In this document: in pieces, positions 57,745 to 64,000 of the stretch
Numbering within the stretch: the first letter of the stretch is position 1
How the letters are laid out: the number at the start of each line of letters is the position of its first letter
Origin: Rhodoplanes sp. Z2-YC6860
GTDB lineage: Bacteria; Pseudomonadota; Alphaproteobacteria; Rhizobiales; Xanthobacteraceae
Direction: 5' to 3'
DNA length: 64,000 nucleotides
Assembly (NCBI RefSeq): GCF_001579845.1
Contig: NZ_CP007440.1
Coordinates: 3,556,029 to 3,620,028, forward strand
Position numbers and translations under genes: made by a program
Notes under the pieces: generated by a model
What the model was told of the DNA's origin: nothing
The model's database searches: none
What the model saw: the letters and a program-made list of their open reading frames with translations, nothing else

Positions 57745-60507
57745 ATGTCTGGGGCAGAACCCGTTTCAACACGCGAACAGGGCAAGGCCCTGTGGCTCTC
57801 GACCATCGCATTCACAGTTTGTTTTGCGGTCTGGACCATCTTCGCCATCATCGGCGTCCGCATCAAAGATGAGCTCGGCCTCAACGAGACCGAATTCGGC
57901 CTCTTGGTCGGCACCCCGATCCTGACCGGCTCGCTCATTCGCCTGGCGCTCGGCATTTGGACCGATCAGTACGGCGGCCGGGTCGTCTACACGGTGACGA
58001 TGCTCGCGGCGGCGGTCGCGACCTTCCTTCTGTCCTATGCGCACACCTATCCGCAGATGCTCCTGGCCGCGCTGGGCGTGGGTATCGCCGGTGGCTCGTT
58101 TGCGGTCGGCATCGCGTATGTCTCGCGCTGGTATCCGTCCGAGCAGCAGGGCCTCGCGCTCGGCATCTTCGGGGCTGGCAATGCCGGTGCCGCCGTCACC
58201 AAATTCGTCGCGCCGTTCGTCCTCGTCGCTTATGGCTGGCAGGTGACCGCGCAGGTCTGGGCCGCCGCCATCGCGCTGATGGCCGTCGTCTTCTGGTTCA
58301 CCACCACCGACGATCCGGTGCTGCGCGAGCGCCGCGCCCGCGGCGAAAAACCGACCAGCGCGTGGGTCGAGCTCGAACCCTTGAAGAACATCCAGGTCTG
58401 GCGCTTCGGCCTCTATTACTTCTTCGTGTTCGGCGCGTTCGTTGCGCTGTCGCTTTGGCTGCCGCGCTACCTGATCAACGTCTACGGCATCGACATCAAG
58501 ACGGCCGGCATGGCAGCCGCGATGTTCTCGCTGCCGGCAAGCCTGTTCCGTGTCTATGGCGGGCACCTCTCGGACCGCTACGGCGCGCGGCGCGTGATGT
58601 ACTGGACCTTCATGGTCAGCGTGGTCTGCACCTTCGTGCTGGCCTATCCGCCGACCGATTACGTCGTGCGCGGCATCCAGGGCCCGATTGCCTTCCACAT
58701 GGAGATGGGTCTGCCGCTCTTCATCGTCACGGTGTTCGTGCTCGGCTTCTTCATGGCGCTGGGCAAGGCCGCGGTCTACAAGCACATCCCCGTCTACTAC
58801 CCGAAGAACGTTGGCGCCGTCGGCGGCCTGGTTGGCATGATCGGCGGGCTTGGCGGCTTCGCGCTGCCGATCGCGTTCGGCGCGCTCAACGATCTGACGG
58901 GAATCTGGACCAGCTGCTTCATGTTGCTGTTCCTGCTGGTCACCGGTGCGCTCTTGTGGATGCACATGGCGATCCGGCAGATGGAGCGCGGTGTGGCCGA
59001 GGCGGAGCTCGCCAAGCTCCCCGAGCTTCCCGAGATGCAGGAGATCCACAAGCCCGAGCATATCGGCGCGCTCTCCGGCAAGGTCATCAAGGACTGGCGT
59101 CCGGAGGACAAGAAGTTCTGGGAAACCACGGGGCGCGCCATTGCGCGGCGCAACCTGTGGCTCTCGATCCCGGCGCTGCTCTTGTCCTTTGCGGTGTGGC
59201 AGGTGTGGTCGGTGGTGGTCGCCAAGTTGCCATCGATCGGCTTCAACTTCACCACCGAGCAGCTGTTCTGGCTCGCGGCGCTGCCGGGCATTTCCGGCGC
59301 GGTGCTGCGCATCTTCTACTCCTTCATGGTGCCGATCTTCGGCGGCCGGCTGTGGACCACGGTTGCGACCTGGTCGCTGATGATCCCGGCGGTCGGCATC
59401 GGCTATGCGGTGCAGAATCCGAGCACGCCTTACGTTCTGTTCCTGACGCTCGCGCTGCTCTGCGGCTTCGGCGGCGGCAACTTCGCCTCGTCGATGTCCA
59501 ACATCTCCTTCTTCTTCCCGAGGTCGGAGAAGGGCAATGCGCTTGCGCTCAACGCCGGCCTCGGCAATCTCGGCGTCAGCGTCGTGCAGTTCGTCGTGCC
59601 GATTGCGATCACGGCCGGTGTGTTCGGCTGGCTCGGCGGCGAGCCGGTGATGGTCAAGAGCGGAGCCCAGCAGATTCCGCTCTGGCTGCAGAACGCCGGC
59701 TTCATCTGGGTGCCGTTCATCGCGGCCAGCGCCTTCACCTGCTGGTTCGGCATGAACGACATCGCCGCGGCCAAGGCTTCGTTCAGCGAGCAGGCCGTGA
59801 TCTTCCAGCGCAAGCACAACTGGGTGATGTGCTGGCTCTACACCGGCACGTTCGGCTCATTCATCGGCTTCTCGGCGGGCTTTCCGCTGCTCGCCAAGAC
59901 CCAGTTCCCGGCGATCGATGCGCTGCCCTTCGTGTTCCTCGGTCCGCTGGTCGGTGCGCTGTCGCGCTCGGCCACCGGCTGGGTGTCCGACAAGTGGGGC
60001 GGCGCTCGTGTCACGATCTGGGTCTTCATCCTCATGATGGCCGGCTGCGCAGGCGTGCTCTACTTCCTCGGCATCAAGGAGCAGCCGGGCGCATTCTGGG
60101 GCTTCTTCGCGATGTTCCTGGTGCTGTTCTTCGCCGCGGGCGTGGGCAATGCCTCGACCTTCCAGATGATCCCCAACATCATGCGGAAGGAGATGGACCG
60201 CCTGATGCCGCAGGCCGATGCAGCGGCGCGGCTGCGCCAGGCCGAGAAGGAGTCGGCTGCCATCACCGGCTTCACCTCGGCGATCGCAGCCTTCGGTGCC
60301 TTCTTCATCCCGAAGTCCTACGGCACCTCGATCGGGCTCACCGGCGGCGTCGAGGCCGCGCTGTGGGGCTTCCTGATCTTCTACGTGAGCTGCCTCGTCA
60401 TCACCTGGGGCTTCTACACCCGACGCGGCGGCTTGCTCTACGACGTGGAGCGGCGCCCACCCGCGACCCCTTCAACACCCGTCGCCGCTGCGACACCCGC
60501 GGAATAG
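57745..60507 (+). CDS. narK: NarK1-NarK2 fused nitrate/nitrite transporter
   Basis: 920 residues from ATG at 57745 (GAGGGA upstream), twice the length of a single NarK. Each half is a complete MFS nitrate/nitrite porter. First half: GIAGGSFAVGIAYVSRWYP (about 115-133) and KNVGAVGGLVGMIGGLGGF. Second half: GFGGGNFASSMSNISFFFP and GFTSAIAAFGAFFIPKSYGT. In Paracoccus the fused protein pairs a nitrate/H+ symporter with a nitrate/nitrite antiporter. It feeds nitrate to the cytoplasmic site of NarG and exports nitrite. narG starts 12 bp later. FNR-type box upstream. Confidence 0.95.
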   Translation: MSGAEPVSTREQGKALWLSTIAFTVCFAVWTIFAIIGVRIKDELGLNETEFGLLVGTPILTGSLIRLALGIWTDQYGGRVVYTVTMLAAAVATFLLSYAHTYPQMLLAALGVGIAGGSFAVGIAYVSRWYPSEQQGLALGIFGAGNAGAAVTKFVAPFVLVAYGWQVTAQVWAAAIALMAVVFWFTTTDDPVLRERRARGEKPTSAWVELEPLKNIQVWRFGLYYFFVFGAFVALSLWLPRYLINVYGIDIKTAGMAAAMFSLPASLFRVYGGHLSDRYGARRVMYWTFMVSVVCTFVLAYPPTDYVVRGIQGPIAFHMEMGLPLFIVTVFVLGFFMALGKAAVYKHIPVYYPKNVGAVGGLVGMIGGLGGFALPIAFGALNDLTGIWTSCFMLLFLLVTGALLWMHMAIRQMERGVAEAELAKLPELPEMQEIHKPEHIGALSGKVIKDWRPEDKKFWETTGRAIARRNLWLSIPALLLSFAVWQVWSVVVAKLPSIGFNFTTEQLFWLAALPGISGAVLRIFYSFMVPIFGGRLWTTVATWSLMIPAVGIGYAVQNPSTPYVLFLTLALLCGFGGGNFASSMSNISFFFPRSEKGNALALNAGLGNLGVSVVQFVVPIAITAGVFGWLGGEPVMVKSGAQQIPLWLQNAGFIWVPFIAASAFTCWFGMNDIAAAKASFSEQAVIFQRKHNWVMCWLYTGTFGSFIGFSAGFPLLAKTQFPAIDALPFVFLGPLVGALSRSATGWVSDKWGGARVTIWVFILMMAGCAGVLYFLGIKEQPGAFWGFFAMFLVLFFAAGVGNASTFQMIPNIMRKEMDRLMPQADAAARLRQAEKESAAITGFTSAIAAFGAFFIPKSYGTSIGLTGGVEAALWGFLIFYVSCLVITWGFYTRRGGLLYDVERRPPATPSTPVAAATPAE

Positions 60508-60519
60508 TGGAGAGCCGCA

Positions 60520-63500
60520 ATGAGTCACTTCCTCGATCGACTGACCTTCTTCACGCGTCCGGCGGAGCCCTTTTCTGACGGCCACGGCATCACCACCACC
60601 GAAGACCGCCGCTGGGAGGACGGTTATCGCAAGCGCTGGCAGCACGACAAGATCGTGCGATCGACGCACGGCGCGAATTGCACCGGCTCGTGCTCCTGGA
60701 AGATCTACGTCAAGGGCGGCATCGTCACCTGGGAGACGCAGCAGACCGACTATCCGCGCACGCGGCCGGAGCTGCCGAATCACGAGCCGCGCGGCTGCTC
60801 GCGCGGTGCGAGCTACTCCTGGTATCTCTATTCCGGCAATCGCGTGAAGTATCCGCTGGTGCGGTCGCGGCTGCTCAAGCTGTGGCGCGATGCCCGCGTC
60901 ATGCGCACGCCGGTCGGCGCCTGGGCCTCGATCGACGAGGATCCGAAGAAGCGCGAGGCTTACACGTCGAAGCGCGGCCTCGGCGGTTTCGTTCGAGCCA
61001 CCTGGGACGAGGTGACCGAGATCATTGCGGCCGCCAATGCCTACACCATCAAGCAGCATGGCCCCGACCGCATCATCGGCTTCTCGCCGATCCCGGCGAT
61101 GTCGATGGTCTCTTACGCGGCCGGCTCGCGTTATCTGTCGCTCATCGGCGGCGTCTGTATGTCGTTCTACGACTGGTACTGCGACCTGCCGCCGTCCTCG
61201 CCGCAGACCTGGGGCGAGCAGACCGACGTGCCGGAGAGCGCCGACTGGTACAACTCCGGCTTCCTGATCCTGTGGGGCTCCAACGTTCCGCAGACCCGCA
61301 CGCCGGATGCACACTTCTACACCGAAGCTCGCTATCGCGGCGCCAAGAGCGTCGTGATCTGTCCGGACTATTCGGAAGCCTCGAAATTCGCCGATCTCTG
61401 GATCTCGGTGAAGCAGGGCACCGATGCTGCGCTCGCCATGGCGATGGGCCACGTCATCCTGCGCGAGTTCCATGTCGACCGGCAGGCCAAGTATTTTACC
61501 GACTACGCGCGCCAGTATACGGATATGCCATTTCTGGTGCGTCTGGTGAAATCCGAGGGACGGTACGTGCCTGACCGGCTCGTACGCGCCTCGGATTTCG
61601 CCGGTACTCTCGGCGAAGCCAACAATCCCGAATGGAAGACCGTCGCGGTCGACGAAGCGAGCGGCGAGATCGTCGTGCCGAACGGCTCGGTCGGCTTCCG
61701 CTGGGGCGAGAAGGGCAAGTGGAATCTCGAAGAGAAGGATTCCAAGGGCCGTGACACCAAGCTCTGCCTGTCGCTCGCCGATGTCCGGAGCGAACTCGTC
61801 GACGTCGCGTTCCCGTATTTCGGCAACCGCGAGCACGACCATTTCGCCGGCACCGATCATCCGAGCGTGCTGGTCCGCAAGCTCCCGGCGCGGCGCGTTG
61901 CGCTGAACGACGGCGAAGCGCTGGTCGCGACCGTCTACGACCTGTTCGTCGCCAACTACGGCGTCGACCGCGGCTTCGGCGGCGAGCACGTCGCGCGGTC
62001 CTACGACGCCAACGTGCCGTATACGCCGGCCTGGGCTGAGAAGATCACCGGCGTGCCACGCGACCAGATCATCACGGTGGCGCGCGAGTTCGCGCTCAAT
62101 GCCGAGAAGACCAACGGCCGCTCGATGATCATCATCGGTGCGGCGATGAACCACTGGTACCACTGCGACATGAACTACCGCGGCGTCATCAATATGCTTG
62201 TGATGTGCGGTTGCGTCGGGCAATCCGGCGGCGGCTGGTCGCACTATGTCGGGCAGGAGAAGCTGCGCCCGCAATCGGGCTGGCTGCCGCTCGCCTTTGC
62301 ACTCGACTGGGCGCGTCCGCCGCGCCAGCAGAACTCGACTTCGTTCTTCTACGCCCATACCGACCAGTGGCGCTACGAGACGGTCGGCGTCGACGAAATC
62401 CTGTCGCCGACCGCGCCTCCTGGCCCGTGGGACGGCGCGCTGATCGATTACAACGTGCGCGCCGAGCGCATGGGCTGGCTGCCGTCGGCGCCACAACTCA
62501 AGCAGAACCCGTTGGACGTGGCGAAGAAGGCTGCGGCTTCGGGTTTGGAGGCCAAGGACTACGTCGCCAAGGCGCTCAAGTCCGGCGAGTTGCAGATGGC
62601 GTGCGAGGACCCGGACCATCCGGACAACTGGCCGCGCAATATGTTCGTGTGGCGCTCGAACCTGCTCGGCTCCTCGGGCAAGGGTCACGAATACTTCCTC
62701 AAGCATCTGCTCGGCACGACGCATGGCGTGCAGGGCAAGGACCTTGGCGAGACCGGCAAGAAGAAGCCGAAGGAGGTCTCCTGGCACGACGAAGCGCCGC
62801 AAGGAAAGCTCGATCTCCTCGTGACGCTCGACTTCCGCATGTCGACCACCTGCGTATACTCCGACATCGTTCTGCCGACCGCGACCTGGTACGAGAAGAA
62901 CGATCTCAACACCTCGGACATGCATCCGTTCATCCACCCGCTGTCGGCCGCGGTCGATCCGGTGTGGGAGTGCAAGAGCGACTGGGAGATTTACAAGGCG
63001 ATCGCCAAGAAGTTCTCGGAGGTGGCGCCCGAGGTGCTCGGTGTCGAGAAGGACGTGGTGATGACCCCGATCCAGCACGACAGCGTCAACGAGATCGCCC
63101 AGGCGATCGACGTCAAGGATTGGAAGAAGGGCGAGGTCGAGCCGATCGCCGGCAAGACGATGCCTGCGGTCGCCGTGGTCGAGCGCGACTATCCGAATGT
63201 CTACAAGCGCTTCACCGCGCTCGGTCCGCTGATGCAGAAGCTCGGCAATGCCGTGAAAGGCATGGCCTGGAACACCGAGCACGAGGTCGACCTGCTCAAG
63301 CGCCTCAACGGCACGGTCACCGCCGAGGGCCCGACCAAGGGGCTGGCGAAGATCGACACCGACATCGACGCCACCGAGGTGATCCTGTCGCTCGCGCCGG
63401 AAACCAACGGCGAAGTCGCCGTGAAGGCGTGGGACGCGCTGTCCAAGACCACCGGCCGCGACCACACCCATCTCGCGATACCCAAGGAAGACGAGAAAAT

Positions 63501-64000
63501 CCGATTCCGCGATGTGGTGGCGCAGCCGCGCAAGATCATCTCGGCGCCGACCTGGTCGGGGCTCGAGTCCGAGAAGGTCTGCTACAACGCCGGCTACACC
63601 AACGTCCATGAGCTGATCCCGTGGCGCACGCTGACCGGCCGTCAGCAGCTCTATCAGGATCATCTGTGGATGCGGGCGTTCGGCGAGGCGCTGTGCGTCT
63701 ACCGGCCGCCGGTCGACCTGAAGACCGTCAAGCCGGTGATCGACTCCAAGCCCAACGGCGAAAAGCAGATCGTCCTCAACTTCATCACGCCGCATCAGAA
63801 GTGGGGCATTCACTCCACCTACACCGACAATCTGCTGATGCTGACGCTGTCGCGCGGCGGGCCGATCGTGTGGATCAGCGAGACCGACGCCAGGAAGGCC
63901 GGCATCGCCGACAACGACTGGATCGAGGCCTACAACTCCAACGGCGCGCTGACCGCGCGTGCGGTGGTCTCCCAGCGCGTGAAGGAAGGCATGTGCCTGA
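60520..64000 (+). CDS. narG: Respiratory nitrate reductase alpha subunit (partial, continues past window)
   Basis: The ATG at 60520 opens an uninterrupted frame of 1160 codons to the window end, so about 90 residues of the usual 1240-1250 remain outside. N-terminal [4Fe-4S] ligands H50, C54, C58 and C93 are present (HGANCTGSCSW; RGCSRG). The Mo-coordinating aspartate D222 is in FYDWYCDLPPSSPQTWGEQT. It reduces nitrate to nitrite with electrons from quinol via NarI and NarH. The narHJI genes should follow directly to the right. Cotranscription with narK is supported by the 12-bp gap. Confidence 0.97.
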   Translation, partial: MSHFLDRLTFFTRPAEPFSDGHGITTTEDRRWEDGYRKRWQHDKIVRSTHGANCTGSCSWKIYVKGGIVTWETQQTDYPRTRPELPNHEPRGCSRGASYSWYLYSGNRVKYPLVRSRLLKLWRDARVMRTPVGAWASIDEDPKKREAYTSKRGLGGFVRATWDEVTEIIAAANAYTIKQHGPDRIIGFSPIPAMSMVSYAAGSRYLSLIGGVCMSFYDWYCDLPPSSPQTWGEQTDVPESADWYNSGFLILWGSNVPQTRTPDAHFYTEARYRGAKSVVICPDYSEASKFADLWISVKQGTDAALAMAMGHVILREFHVDRQAKYFTDYARQYTDMPFLVRLVKSEGRYVPDRLVRASDFAGTLGEANNPEWKTVAVDEASGEIVVPNGSVGFRWGEKGKWNLEEKDSKGRDTKLCLSLADVRSELVDVAFPYFGNREHDHFAGTDHPSVLVRKLPARRVALNDGEALVATVYDLFVANYGVDRGFGGEHVARSYDANVPYTPAWAEKITGVPRDQIITVAREFALNAEKTNGRSMIIIGAAMNHWYHCDMNYRGVINMLVMCGCVGQSGGGWSHYVGQEKLRPQSGWLPLAFALDWARPPRQQNSTSFFYAHTDQWRYETVGVDEILSPTAPPGPWDGALIDYNVRAERMGWLPSAPQLKQNPLDVAKKAAASGLEAKDYVAKALKSGELQMACEDPDHPDNWPRNMFVWRSNLLGSSGKGHEYFLKHLLGTTHGVQGKDLGETGKKKPKEVSWHDEAPQGKLDLLVTLDFRMSTTCVYSDIVLPTATWYEKNDLNTSDMHPFIHPLSAAVDPVWECKSDWEIYKAIAKKFSEVAPEVLGVEKDVVMTPIQHDSVNEIAQAIDVKDWKKGEVEPIAGKTMPAVAVVERDYPNVYKRFTALGPLMQKLGNAVKGMAWNTEHEVDLLKRLNGTVTAEGPTKGLAKIDTDIDATEVILSLAPETNGEVAVKAWDALSKTTGRDHTHLAIPKEDEKIRFRDVVAQPRKIISAPTWSGLESEKVCYNAGYTNVHELIPWRTLTGRQQLYQDHLWMRAFGEALCVYRPPVDLKTVKPVIDSKPNGEKQIVLNFITPHQKWGIHSTYTDNLLMLTLSRGGPIVWISETDARKAGIADNDWIEAYNSNGALTARAVVSQRVKEGMCL

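Noticed and set aside
60472-63813. Very long open frame on the minus strand opposite narG (over 1100 codons), and similar long frames opposite narK and plus-strand frames within narK
   Set aside because: They lie wholly inside confidently identified narK/narG, have arginine-, histidine- and alanine-rich translations without family resemblance, and result from high GC3 in the true genes.

Overview
The window looks like chromosomal DNA of a GC-rich alphaproteobacterium of the Bradyrhizobium/Rhodopseudomonas type. This is inferred from high GC, Tat-dependent periplasmic proteins, an abundance of tripartite-tricarboxylate-type (Bug/TctC) solute receptors, a fused NarK1-NarK2 transporter, and a dusA-targeting integrative element. 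No rRNA or tRNA gene was seen, so the placement is by protein character only.

About 1-53.9 kb is an accessory catabolic block made of uptake systems and small-molecule enzymes in several modules. (1) 1-9.6 kb: a truncated Fe3+/polyamine-type ABC system, a divergent NMT1-type ABC importer, and a hyuA-hyuB-tetR operon; near-identical 19-bp sites precede both the ABC and hyu promoters. (2) 10.3-17.1 kb: a two-subunit molybdenum hydroxylase (IorAB type), a UbiD-like decarboxylase, two divergent Bug receptors, and remnants of a flavin reductase and of a further Bug receptor. (3) 17.2-27.9 kb: Rieske ferredoxin plus amidohydrolase, two ThDP enzymes, a family III CoA-transferase, a short citrate-synthase/citryl-CoA-lyase protein, DoxX, and two MarR regulators, with strong AT-rich operator-like palindromes at the promoters. 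(4) 28-37.8 kb: a nine-gene minus-strand operon (acyl-CoA ligase, two crotonases of which one resembles hydroxycinnamoyl-CoA hydratase-lyase, CoA-transferase, flavin reductase, ABC importer, Bug receptor) facing a frameshifted IclR gene across a perfect inverted repeat. (5) 37.9-46.8 kb: a Dpp/Opp-type ABC importer, two tandem isochorismatase-fold hydrolases and two Bug receptors. (6) 47.3-53.9 kb: amidase, a third ThDP enzyme, a TAXI-like protein and two Bug receptors.

In all there are eight complete or nearly complete Bug receptors plus one remnant, yet no TctA/TctB membrane subunits. The receptors probably feed a permease encoded elsewhere or act as sensors. Several are co-transcribed with cytoplasmic enzymes, notably ThDP enzymes, which suggests uptake and catabolism of aromatic, hydantoin-like or amide/peptide-like acids. 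Exact substrates cannot be read from sequence.

53.9-56.7 kb is a decayed integrative element. It holds a truncated HK97-type portal gene, a glycosyltransferase-like membrane gene that looks like cargo, an integrase N-terminal fragment, and a dusA 5' fragment that marks the attachment site.

56.8-64 kb is respiratory: a cysteine-free Crp/Fnr regulator, one perfect and one near-perfect FNR-type box, narK (a fusion of two MFS transporters) and the first 1160 codons of narG, which runs off the window. This is the start of a nitrate-respiration/denitrification operon.
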